Shown here: positions 24,862 through 33,331 of the stretch, piece by piece
How positions within the stretch are numbered: position 1 is the first letter of the stretch
Layout: every line of letters starts with the position of its first letter
Assembly (NCBI RefSeq): GCF_014145635.1
Contig: NZ_JACHTC010000002.1
Location: forward strand, 1 to 64,000
Source of the DNA: Myroides sp. WP-1
GTDB lineage: Bacteria; Bacteroidota; Bacteroidia; Flavobacteriales; Flavobacteriaceae
DNA: 64,000 bases
Direction: 5' to 3'
Notes under the pieces: generated by a model
Databases searched by the model: none
What the model was told of the DNA's origin: nothing
What the model saw: only the letters and a program-made list of their open reading frames with translations
Position numbers and translations under genes: made by a program

Positions 24862-25947
24862 ATGTTATATCGTTTAGAAATACAGAAGATACTCTTGCAA
24901 ATTCAGGAGTATGTCCAGGATTCGAAAGATTGTATTGCTTTGTTGAAGCAAGCAATTTACATAGCAGATAAGCATTCGGATATCAATTGGGCAATTGATT
25001 TGCGAATCATGTTGATTCGCGAAGAACGCTGTTCTTCTGCTTGTATTGAAAGTCCTTTGGCTTTTGCTTGGCTATTAGAACAAGCGCGTTTGCATCCTGA
25101 TTTATTATCTGAAGCAGAATTTCTGGAAGAATATGAATGGATGATTTGTTCTGCGTATGGTAATGTGGCTGTTTCTTTGGATCAAGTACATGCTATTGCT
25201 GCGGATTTGGAAGAAAAATTAGAACAATTCAACGCCTCTAAACGCAGTTTTTATTATACCATGGCTGGTTTTGCTCAACATTTGGGTGATTACAACTTAG
25301 GAGCTGAATATGTAGCGAAAGCTAGGGAAGAAGCACTCGGTGAAGATTGTAGTGAAGCGATGGCCTATGACAATGAAATTGAAAGCGCCGCTCGATTAGG
25401 TTATTTTGATCAAGCTATTGATTTGATGCACCAGATGGAGTACAAAAAGATACGCGATTTCTCCCTGCCTTTTGAAACCTATATCTCAATGGGGTATTTT
25501 ATGGTGCGCTATGGCGATGAACGCGCGCGCATTTATATTGATAAAGCCAAAGAAGAATTTGTGAAATTACCCGAGGTAAATAGTTCTCTCCTTTATGGAT
25601 TGACACGTTTGATCTACGCTTTGCATCTATTAGACGATGCGGATCGTTGGGGATATTATGAAATTATCGCAGGTTGGGATATCGATGCAGAAGATGACTT
25701 AAAACTGATGCTAAGCCGCCATATGATGTTCGTCTTAGATCAAGAAGAGAAAAAACAATTAACCCTATCTCCTTCTGTTTCCTTTTATCAGGAAAGCGGT
25801 TATTATGATCTCAAAACACTATCTAATGCTTACAGAGAAAGTGCTTATGATTGGGCAAAACGATTTGATTTGCGCAACGGAAATACCTTTGCACAAGATG
25901 ATCTGAACCGAATGGAAGAAGAGAATAAAAGAAAAAAAATGCTATGA
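24862..25947 (+). CDS. TPR-like helical protein, paralog A of the Hsp90 operon
   Basis: This 361-residue helical protein begins MLYRLEIQKILLQIQEY one base after the Hsp90 stop. It lacks signal and membrane segments. Repeated helix pairs such as LGDYNLGAEYVAKAREEAL and GYFDQAIDLMHQM suggest TPR-type folding. It shares its start, the WA(I)DLR segment and the FDLRNGNTF end with the next gene, so the two are a duplicated pair. I infer a role as Hsp90 or Sel1 partner from the operon. Confidence 0.75.
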   Translation: MLYRLEIQKILLQIQEYVQDSKDCIALLKQAIYIADKHSDINWAIDLRIMLIREERCSSACIESPLAFAWLLEQARLHPDLLSEAEFLEEYEWMICSAYGNVAVSLDQVHAIAADLEEKLEQFNASKRSFYYTMAGFAQHLGDYNLGAEYVAKAREEALGEDCSEAMAYDNEIESAARLGYFDQAIDLMHQMEYKKIRDFSLPFETYISMGYFMVRYGDERARIYIDKAKEEFVKLPEVNSSLLYGLTRLIYALHLLDDADRWGYYEIIAGWDIDAEDDLKLMLSRHMMFVLDQEEKKQLTLSPSVSFYQESGYYDLKTLSNAYRESAYDWAKRFDLRNGNTFAQDDLNRMEEENKRKKML

Positions 25948-27002
25948 ATTACAATTTAGAAATCCAAAAGATTCTACTCAAAGTAGATGGACTTAAGAGT
26001 TTAGAGGACAAAATAGTAGCGCTGAAAGAAGCAATTCAATTGGCAGATCAACACAATGATATTGATTGGGGATTTGATTTGCGCTTGGATTTAATTCGCC
26101 AAGAACGCAATACATCTCGTTGTAATGAGAGTTTTCCTGCTTTTGCATGGATCTTACATACCAGTGATGCTAACGAAGATTACTTTGACGAATCAGAATT
26201 TCTATGGGAATACAAGTGGATGTTTTGCTCAGCCTATCGCAGTGCATTAATTCCGATGGATGAAATTGAGAAAATTGGAGAAGATTTAAAACGCAGATTG
26301 GTCAAAAATGGATTCAGTACCCGTGCATATCACAATGTGATGACAGGATTGGCTTTCCATTTACGCGATTACGATTTAGCGAAACAATACATTGATGCCG
26401 CTAATGCAGAACTTGTAGATGATATGACCAATTGTCCGGCTTGTGAATTGGATACTGAAGTAGAATTGCTTTTGTTTCAAGACAAGTTAGACGATGCTAT
26501 CGTGAAAGCACAAGATTTAATACACAAGAAATTAACGTGTTATTCAATGCCTTTTCAAACGTTCTGTAGCTTGACGTATTACTCGTGGAAAGCGGGAGAT
26601 ATGGAAGGTGCAGCGAAGTACTTTGACAAGGCGATTGAAGAATATGAGGCACATGACCAATACGATAGTTCTGTGGGCTATTCTATGGGCTTGTTGATGT
26701 CATATATGAATGCGATCAATCATCCTGAAACGTGGGCGTTCTTTGAACGTATTTCTACTTGGGACATTGAAGCAGAAGATATCCACCGTTATAACTTTGC
26801 TCGTTATATGTTGCCAATTATGAAACAAGGAGGAAAAAGAGAACTACAGCTATCTACGCAATTGGATTATTACAGAGAAAGTGGTATTTACGATTTAGAA
26901 GACTTGTACACATACTTCAAACAACAAGCACAAGCATTTGCAGAGCGCTTTGATGCCCGAAATAAGAATACAAATTACACAACGGAAATTGCAGCGTTGT
27001 AA
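25944..27002 (+). CDS. TPR-like helical protein, paralog B of the Hsp90 operon
   Basis: This 352-residue protein starts inside the previous gene (ATGA overlap of four bases) and is its paralog: MNYNLEIQKILLKVDGL at the start, DWGFDLRLDLIRQERNTSRC, and RFDARNKNT near the end. Helix-pair repeats such as LRDYDLAKQYIDAANAEL fit TPR folding. It is the last gene of the four-gene operon, followed 23 bases later by a strong terminator. Confidence 0.75.
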   Translation: MNYNLEIQKILLKVDGLKSLEDKIVALKEAIQLADQHNDIDWGFDLRLDLIRQERNTSRCNESFPAFAWILHTSDANEDYFDESEFLWEYKWMFCSAYRSALIPMDEIEKIGEDLKRRLVKNGFSTRAYHNVMTGLAFHLRDYDLAKQYIDAANAELVDDMTNCPACELDTEVELLLFQDKLDDAIVKAQDLIHKKLTCYSMPFQTFCSLTYYSWKAGDMEGAAKYFDKAIEEYEAHDQYDSSVGYSMGLLMSYMNAINHPETWAFFERISTWDIEAEDIHRYNFARYMLPIMKQGGKRELQLSTQLDYYRESGIYDLEDLYTYFKQQAQAFAERFDARNKNTNYTTEIAAL

Positions 27003-27025
27003 ATGATAACAGTTACCATAAAGTA

Positions 27026-27055
27026 AAAAGGGAAGCATCTTGATGCTTCCCTTTT
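27026..27055. terminator. Terminator of the Hsp90 operon
   Basis: AAAAGGGAAGCATC and GATGCTTCCCTTTT form a perfect 14-pair stem with a two-base gap and end in a T-run. It may also serve the convergent ABC-F gene. Confidence 0.9.
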
Positions 27056-27122
27056 TTAGTAAATTGTCATTGTTTTTTTGAAGAATTTCTTCGGAGCAAA
27101 AAACGCTGATTGCTTCAAACAA

Positions 27123-28727
27123 TCAATTCCCCCCTTCTTCCATTGAAATTGTTCGATTGGGTTGAATAACCTCACGCAAGTTTACGTCGTGAGAAACCAA
27201 TATAATTGTTCCCTTATAGTCTTTTAAGGCTTGATACAAGCTCTCCAAACCAAAAATATCTAGGTTGTTACTCGGTTCATCTAGCACTAAAACATCCAAG
27301 GTATCTAAAGAGAGATTAAGACAACAGATGGTCAGGCGCAAGCATTCTCCACCGCTTAATTGCGCTACTGGTTTGGTCCACATTTCAGGGCGAAAGCCAT
27401 ATTGAAACAGGGTATTCTTTAAGCTAGCTTCATCGAGTAAGTTGTGGTTAAAGTGTGCTGCCTGCTCAAGTAGGGTTTTGCTGTGGTCTAAGAGGGAATA
27501 AAATTGATCCAAATAGGCTATTCGATTCGTCATTCGATCAATCGTACCCTTTGTTGGTTGTATTTTTCCTACAAGTAGATGTAGTAAAGTCGATTTACCA
27601 GAACCATTTGTTCCTTCAATTAACAAACGTTCTCCACTTCTAATTTCTAAATTAACAGGCGTTGACCAAATTTCAGTCGATTCGCTCGTATACTGATGAT
27701 TGACGTCCTTGAGTTGAAAAAGTACTTTATTCGCGTGGAGATCTGAGTCATTAAAAGACAAGTGAAACGGCTTTAATTGTTCGAGTTGGTCTTTTAGTTG
27801 CCATAATTCTCCTTGTAGCTTTTGTTGTTTTTCGGCTTGAACTTCTGTGCTCTTTGCACTGCTGTTTTCTGCAGCATTTTTAAGCATATTAACCACAATT
27901 TTAGGCAATCCGCCCTTTTGTTCCGCCCTTTTGTTTTGTCCTACTGCTTTTTGTTGCTTTTGCACTAGTTTTTGCTGTTCCGTCTTTACCTGACGCATAT
28001 CTTTCGACAGTGAATCTATTCGATGTTGAAGCGAATCTAGTTCTTCTTGTTTTTGTGCTTTGTAAAAATCGTAATTTCCCTTGTACTGTTGAATACCTTT
28101 AGAGGTGATCTCAAAGGTCAAGGCCTGGCGATTGAGTAACTCAATGTCGTGACTTACTAACAGTACCGTTCCTTTATACTGATCCAAGAAGTTAAACAGT
28201 AATTGTCTGGTGGCTTGATCGATGTGATTGGTCGGTTCATCTAATAGAAGTATATCCGGTTGATGAATGTGTATTGATGCAAAATATACACGCATTTGTT
28301 GCCCACCACTTAACTGCTCCATCGGCAGGTTTAAGTCTTTTTCTGCTAGTTGCCAGTATTGAAGGGCTTGCGCTATATTCTCCTCAATCTGCCAATCATC
28401 ATCCAAATCTACATAGTCTTGTTCATCGATAGAGCCTTGTAAAATTCGATGTAAAGCCTGCACTTTCTTATCCGTTTGTAAGGCTTGTTGAATAGTTTGA
28501 CCTGATAGGTGATTGCTGTTGATTTGGGGCAAATAGTAAGCCGTTCCATCTAACTGAATAGCAGATAATGGAGTCGTAGCAATGAGTTGTAATAATGTAC
28601 TTTTTCCTGTGCCATTGGCACCGATTAGATTGGCTTTTTCTCCTTTGTTAAGTACGAGATTAACCTGATGAAATAAAGGAGTTTTATCCGAATGTTCGTA
28701 GGATAAATTTTTGATAACGATAGACAT
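27123..28727 (-). CDS. ABC-F family ATPase (ribosome-associated, possible antibiotic resistance)
   Basis: The frame opens at 28763, but ATG at 28727 (MSIVIKNLSYEHS) is the natural ABC start, giving 534 residues. Two ABC domains without membrane segments are visible: GANGTGKS, LSGGQQMRVYFA and LLLDEPTNHID; then GTNGSGKS, LSGGECLRLTIC and LVLDEPSNNLD. A charged coiled linker of about 80 residues (SLSKDMRQVKTEQQKLVQKQQ) separates them. ABC-F proteins act on ribosomes; some protect against macrolides, lincosamides or streptogramins. The 214-base structured leader with a short peptide favours a drug-inducible resistance type. Specificity cannot be read by eye. Confidence 0.85.
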   Translation of the reverse strand: MSIVIKNLSYEHSDKTPLFHQVNLVLNKGEKANLIGANGTGKSTLLQLIATTPLSAIQLDGTAYYLPQINSNHLSGQTIQQALQTDKKVQALHRILQGSIDEQDYVDLDDDWQIEENIAQALQYWQLAEKDLNLPMEQLSGGQQMRVYFASIHIHQPDILLLDEPTNHIDQATRQLLFNFLDQYKGTVLLVSHDIELLNRQALTFEITSKGIQQYKGNYDFYKAQKQEELDSLQHRIDSLSKDMRQVKTEQQKLVQKQQKAVGQNKRAEQKGGLPKIVVNMLKNAAENSSAKSTEVQAEKQQKLQGELWQLKDQLEQLKPFHLSFNDSDLHANKVLFQLKDVNHQYTSESTEIWSTPVNLEIRSGERLLIEGTNGSGKSTLLHLLVGKIQPTKGTIDRMTNRIAYLDQFYSLLDHSKTLLEQAAHFNHNLLDEASLKNTLFQYGFRPEMWTKPVAQLSGGECLRLTICCLNLSLDTLDVLVLDEPSNNLDIFGLESLYQALKDYKGTIILVSHDVNLREVIQPNRTISMEEGGN

Positions 28728-28954
28728 AATAATCAAATTAAGATAGATGAGTATAAAATTCATGTGGCCCGTATACCACTACTCACGGTCTTGGAGTGAA
28801 AATCACATAAATAAATAAGTATTAGGAGTCTAGAAAGATAGACACCAATCAAACATTTTGCTCCTACAAGTTGCCTGCAACTTGTATTATTAAAACGAGA
28901 TACTTATTTATATTTTCATTCGATTATTTATTCGTTACTACTGATGCAAAGGTA
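28727..28954 (-). promoter_or_regulatory. Structured leader and promoter of the ABC-F gene
   Basis: On the minus strand TACCTTTG (28954-28947) is a -7 box. The leader then contains a 12-pair stem (28900-28911 with 28811-28822), a nearly perfect hairpin ACAAGTTGC/GCAACTTGT (28866-28885), and an AGGAG (28865-28861) that can pair with CTCCT (28828-28824). Between these lies an 8-codon reading frame. The alternative pairings resemble ribosome-stalling attenuators of resistance genes. No clear terminator is seen before the main start, so control could be at translation. Confidence 0.55.
28830..28856 (-). CDS. Possible leader peptide MFDWCLSF of the ABC-F gene
   Basis: ATG at 28856 follows AGGAG with a four-base gap, a strong Shine-Dalgarno for a Bacteroidetes gene, and reads MFDWCLSF before TAG. 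It lies within the loop closed by the 12-pair leader stem, and its ribosome-binding site can be sequestered. Short leader peptides of this kind sense ribosome-stalling drugs upstream of ABC-F and erm genes. Its translation is not shown. Confidence 0.45.
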   Translation of the reverse strand: MFDWCLSF

Positions 28955-28960
28955 ATAAAA

Positions 28961-28986
28961 AAAGCTATTCGATATGGAATAGCTTT
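28961..28986 (-). terminator. Terminator of the acidic clamp-motif gene
   Basis: AAAGCTATTC pairs perfectly with GAATAGCTTT around a six-base loop, and on the minus strand is followed by TTTTTTATTACC. It ends transcription of the gene at 28996-30117. Confidence 0.8.
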
Positions 28987-28995
28987 ATATAGTTC

Positions 28996-30117
28996 TTAAA
29001 AAAGACTGATCTGACCTTGTTGGCTGTTGTCTTTTGCGGGTTTCTTTTTTTCTTTTTTAACCTCTTTTTCTGCTTTATCATCTTGTGATTGAACAGGAGG
29101 AAATGTTTCTTCTTCAAAGAGATTCAGCGTTTCCTCTTCGACTTCTTTTGTTAAACAATCTGCAGTAAAAGGGGCTTCTGACTCAATGCAAATAGAAGTT
29201 TTTGTTACAATGCCATCAAATACAGGAGGTGTGGCTTGTTGAGCCCATGAAGGAGTCACAGCTTCTTCTTCTTGTAATTCTGTCTTGGTTTCTTCCCTAA
29301 GAATTGACTCATCCACAACATCCGTTATCGTTTCGGTTTCTGCTGTAAAAGTAGGTAGCTCTTCTATACGTGTTTCCTCTTGTTTTATCTCTAGAGGAGA
29401 AGCTATTTCTTCTTTATCTGATGGTTCTACTGCAACAACTGTTTCCTCATCTTCATGCGTAGCCTTTTCAAGGACTGTAATTGATTCGTCATTTACCTCA
29501 ATTTCGTTGCTTTCAGTTTCTTCTACAAGAGCATCCACAGGAGGCGTCTCTTCCAAAAGATCAAAAATGGAATAGTTTTTTACAACGATTTCATTTATAT
29601 CAATCGTAGGATCAAGCAACGGACTGTTGTCATCTTGTATTTCTTCACAACTCTCACCTTCTAAAATAGTAGCTTCTTCAATAATGATTTCATTGACGCC
29701 CAAACTCGGAAAACTCAAGCGATCAGGCAAATCTGTTTCTGTCGTATCAGAATCTTTATTTTCTGTGGTAAAGCTTTCAACCTTGTTTTCAAGATCAACT
29801 AAAAGACGCTTGATTTTTTTGATATGCGGATGATCAGCAAAGGTTTCTTTTTCGTATACTAATTCTAAAAGCTTGTACATCGTATACGCTTCATGGTACT
29901 TTAAAACGATCGCATGCTTTTTATTGTGATCTAAAATGGATACTTGTTTCTGAATATTCTTGGCTTTGTCCTCTAGTTTAACAAGTAGATCTTCTTTTAT
30001 ACTAACCAATAAAGCGTCTTTGATCGATTGTACAACATAGTCATCGGTTTTTTCAACCATCTGAATAACAGTAAGAAGAACATCGTTACTTAATTTAAAT
30101 TGAATTTTTGTCGTCAT
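28996..30117 (-). CDS. Acidic protein of unknown function with C-terminal clamp-binding-like motif
   Basis: I do not recognise this 373-residue protein. Residues 1-115 are helical and mixed-charge. Residues about 120-350 are very acidic, rich in Glu, Thr, Val and Ser, and probably disordered. The C terminus is lysine-rich (KEVKKEKKKPAKD) and ends in QISLF at 369-373, matching the QL(S/D)LF peptide that binds the DNA polymerase sliding clamp. Placement of such a motif at the very end of a disordered tail is typical of clamp clients. It is divergent from a large helicase gene. Function is inferred only. Confidence 0.6.
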   Translation of the reverse strand: MTTKIQFKLSNDVLLTVIQMVEKTDDYVVQSIKDALLVSIKEDLLVKLEDKAKNIQKQVSILDHNKKHAIVLKYHEAYTMYKLLELVYEKETFADHPHIKKIKRLLVDLENKVESFTTENKDSDTTETDLPDRLSFPSLGVNEIIIEEATILEGESCEEIQDDNSPLLDPTIDINEIVVKNYSIFDLLEETPPVDALVEETESNEIEVNDESITVLEKATHEDEETVVAVEPSDKEEIASPLEIKQEETRIEELPTFTAETETITDVVDESILREETKTELQEEEAVTPSWAQQATPPVFDGIVTKTSICIESEAPFTADCLTKEVEEETLNLFEEETFPPVQSQDDKAEKEVKKEKKKPAKDNSQQGQISLF

Positions 30118-30240
30118 TGTGAGTATTGGAAAGCCAGTTTAGTCGTTTCAAATATTGATAGTTCTACAAAATAATGAAAAAAATATGACTTTACACTGTG
30201 TTAGTAAAAACATTTAAAAGGCTTTGTTACCTAAAAAAGC

Positions 30241-33027
30241 TTGCTTACTTTTAAAGGAGAAATATCGACTATATTGAAACAGTTTCCCACTCCCATAGCG
30301 TTTAAATATCCATGGCGCGATTATCAAAAAAAGGTGTTAGATCAACTGGCCATTCATTTGAATGACGATAAGTTGCACTTAGTTGCGCCACCCGGATCAG
30401 GTAAAACGGTTTTGGGTTTAGAAGTGATTTTGCGTTTAAACCAACCAACGTTAATTTTAGCACCAACCTTAGCAGTAAAAAATCAGTGGATCGATCGCTT
30501 TTGTTCCCTCTTTTTACAAGTAGATGAGGTACCTGATTGGATATCGACGCAGTTAACGCAACCCAAATTTTTAACGGTTTCTACTTACCAAGGGTTACAT
30601 GCGGCATTTAATTATTTGAGAGAAGAGGAAGAACTAGATGAAGATGCTGCAGTAGTGGAAAATACAGTGTATACGAATAGCCATGCAGAAGAAATTGTCA
30701 AGAAACTTCAACGCGTGGGCGTGCAGACGCTCTTGGTTGATGAGGTTCATCACCTGAGAAAAGAATGGTGGAAAGCATTGGATCTGTTAGATAATAAGCT
30801 CAAACCTACTATTGTTGGACTGACAGCAACTCCTCCGTATGGAGCATCGAGCTTTGAATGGCAACGCTATATGGAATTGGCAGGTCCTGTAGATGAAGAG
30901 ATTGCTGTACCGACTTTGTTAGAAGTAGGAGATTTATGCCCGCATCAAGATTTTATCTATTATTGTACCCCTTTAGCCGAAGAAAGAGAAAAAATATTAG
31001 CCCATAAAACTAATGTGTATAGTTGCTATACAACCTATAAGTCTCATGCTGTATTGGTTGATAATCTCAAGCAATTAGCTCTTTTTAAACAGCCTTTGGA
31101 ACACTTGGATTGGATTTATGAAAATTTGACAACGTATGTAGCTTGTTTGGTTTTTATAAAAGATTGTGATCAACAAGTGGATAAAATTCACCTTAAAGTT
31201 TTAGGATTATCTCAAGACGAAATTCCACCTTTGGATTTGGTCTGGTTCGAGAAGATGCTCAACTTTTATTGTTTTCAAGGGGAAGATTTTTTTCAGGCAA
31301 TTGCCACTTATCCCTCTATGAAAGAAGAATTAATTAAGAGTTTGAAAAGTAAGGGGTTAGTGGCCTACAGGCAGGTGCAATTGGTTCACGATAGCAAAGG
31401 AGATGATCTGTTGTTGTCAAGTCTGAGTAAGTTAGAGAGTATAAGAAAAATACTCGATTTTGAGTACACCACTTTAGGAGGTGATTTGCGTATGGCAATC
31501 TTAACGGATTACATCCGCAAAGAGTATTACAGTACAACCGAACAACCTCCAGCTGTTTTAGGGAAATTAGGGGTTATGTCGATTTTTGAAACGCTTAGAC
31601 GCCAACATAAAACAGCTCAGTCAATGGCCGTTTTGACGGGATCTGTAGTCCTTTTGCCAGCAGATTGTGTCGATCGTTTACAAGAAAAAGTAACGGATCA
31701 AGAGGGTATGTTGGTTTGTACTCCATTGACTTATGATCCTCTATATGTTTCATTGCAGCTAACCGCCACGCAAAGAGGAAGAATTGTTCATTGGATGACA
31801 CAATTATTTGAAGAAGGATATATTCAGGTGTTAATAGGTACAAAATCTTTATTAGGTGAGGGATGGGACGCACCAGCAATTAATTCGTTAGTAATGGCGA
31901 GTTCCATAGGTGCTTTTATTACTTCGAATCAAGTGCGAGGACGAGCTTTTCGAATTAACCCATCGGATCCAGCAAAGACAGCCAATATTTGGCATTTAGC
32001 CTGTATTGATGAATATGCAAAAGAAGGAGGTAAGGATTGGGAAATAATTCACAAGCGTTTTCAAACCTTTGTTGGAATTTCAACTCATGATCTTCCTCAA
32101 GATGTTTTTATCTCAAATGGTATAGAGCGATTAGGAGAAATAAAATCGAAGAAGAAATTTGATCCGATATATGTCGAAGCACAAAATGAAAAAACTTTTC
32201 AATTAGCCCAACGCAGAAGTGAGTTGAAGGAAAAGTGGTTGTACGCAATTCAACAAGGGACTCATTTAGCAGAAGGAGTTCAGGTGTTGTTCTCTTCGCC
32301 AAATGAACGAAAAGACCCTACACAAGCCAAGCGATTTTACACCAATAAAACCCTTATATCTGCCTTGGTTACGTTGGTTTGCTCTGCAATTTTTTTCGTA
32401 ACCTACCAGGTTATTGGGTTGGGAAGAGGAATCTTGTTTCATGGGTTAAGTTTGTGGTCTTTAGGTTATTGGTTTTTTCAAACTTTTGTCTTGGGATTAG
32501 GGTTGCGCTTCGGTTGGAAGGGATGGAAATACTATAAAATGTATCAGAAATTTGGAGATATCCGCAAGGATGTACAGCAAATAGGAGAGGCTTTGTGTAA
32601 TACCTTATGCCATTTTGATTTAATTTCTACTGCTCGTGAACATATTCAAGTAACTACTGAGAAGGAATTTGGCGGAGGAGTGTTCTGTTCTTTAGAGGGA
32701 GCTACCCTGAGAGAAAGTCACATTTTTGCTTCTTGCATGAAAGAAATCTTATCTCCTATAGAAAATCCGCGTTATGTATTGGAACGCAAAACGCTATTGC
32801 CTATTCAGGATAGTGAAACAGATTTTCACGCGGTGCCCGACTGTATTGGTGTCAATAGAGAACGGGTGAATTATTTTGCACAACAATGGACGTATAAAGT
32901 AGGGCGAAATAGAATTGTTTATACCAGAACACCAGAAGGGCGAAAAGAACTTATTCAAGCAAGAATAACAGCTATCGTTAATCAACTTGATGAACCTACT
33001 GTAAAACAAGAACATCATTGGTTGTAA
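30241..33027 (+). CDS. Large SF2 DEAD/DEAH-type helicase with membrane-like segments
   Basis: This 928-residue protein begins at a TTG; an in-frame stop lies three codons upstream and no early ATG exists. Superfamily 2 motifs are clear: Q-like WRDYQKKVL, Walker A APPGSGKT (49-56), DEVHH near 166, GLTATPP near 196, LGEGWDAP near 537 and QVRGRAFR near 565. A long insert separates the RecA lobes. Residues about 703-755 form two strongly hydrophobic stretches followed by a basic region and a C-terminal domain of about 170 residues. Membrane segments are unusual in such helicases. Substrate is unknown. Confidence 0.8.
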   Translation: MLTFKGEISTILKQFPTPIAFKYPWRDYQKKVLDQLAIHLNDDKLHLVAPPGSGKTVLGLEVILRLNQPTLILAPTLAVKNQWIDRFCSLFLQVDEVPDWISTQLTQPKFLTVSTYQGLHAAFNYLREEEELDEDAAVVENTVYTNSHAEEIVKKLQRVGVQTLLVDEVHHLRKEWWKALDLLDNKLKPTIVGLTATPPYGASSFEWQRYMELAGPVDEEIAVPTLLEVGDLCPHQDFIYYCTPLAEEREKILAHKTNVYSCYTTYKSHAVLVDNLKQLALFKQPLEHLDWIYENLTTYVACLVFIKDCDQQVDKIHLKVLGLSQDEIPPLDLVWFEKMLNFYCFQGEDFFQAIATYPSMKEELIKSLKSKGLVAYRQVQLVHDSKGDDLLLSSLSKLESIRKILDFEYTTLGGDLRMAILTDYIRKEYYSTTEQPPAVLGKLGVMSIFETLRRQHKTAQSMAVLTGSVVLLPADCVDRLQEKVTDQEGMLVCTPLTYDPLYVSLQLTATQRGRIVHWMTQLFEEGYIQVLIGTKSLLGEGWDAPAINSLVMASSIGAFITSNQVRGRAFRINPSDPAKTANIWHLACIDEYAKEGGKDWEIIHKRFQTFVGISTHDLPQDVFISNGIERLGEIKSKKKFDPIYVEAQNEKTFQLAQRRSELKEKWLYAIQQGTHLAEGVQVLFSSPNERKDPTQAKRFYTNKTLISALVTLVCSAIFFVTYQVIGLGRGILFHGLSLWSLGYWFFQTFVLGLGLRFGWKGWKYYKMYQKFGDIRKDVQQIGEALCNTLCHFDLISTAREHIQVTTEKEFGGGVFCSLEGATLRESHIFASCMKEILSPIENPRYVLERKTLLPIQDSETDFHAVPDCIGVNRERVNYFAQQWTYKVGRNRIVYTRTPEGRKELIQARITAIVNQLDEPTVKQEHHWL

Positions 33028-33032
33028 AAAAA

Positions 33033-33065
33033 GAACGTCCCTTGTAGGGTATACAAAGGACGTTC
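33033..33065 (-). terminator. Hairpin terminator between helicase and outer-membrane gene
   Basis: GAACGTCCCTTGTA pairs with TACAAAGGACGTTC with one mismatch. On the minus strand it is followed by seven T residues, so it suits the outer-membrane gene ending at 33332, although 270 bases lie between. The rest of 33066-33331 is AT-rich and shows nothing recognisable. Confidence 0.6.
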
Positions 33066-33331
33066 AACTAACTAATCAATTAAAATGGGTCATCACGCCA
33101 CTTTATATAAAAGTGTTTAATCTTATATTTTTTCGGTGAAGAAGAGTATAAGGTAAACAGACTTTTCAAAGAATTAAATTTTTATTTTTTAGCAAATCAA
33201 TTTAAAATTGTTTGTAACACTTAGTATTAGTAGATTGTATATTTGATTTGTTACATGGAGGTAACTTTTTTTTTTGTTAAAGTTTTCCTTAACAAGAGAA
33301 ATATATTCCCTCCTTTTTCAACCTCTTTTTT

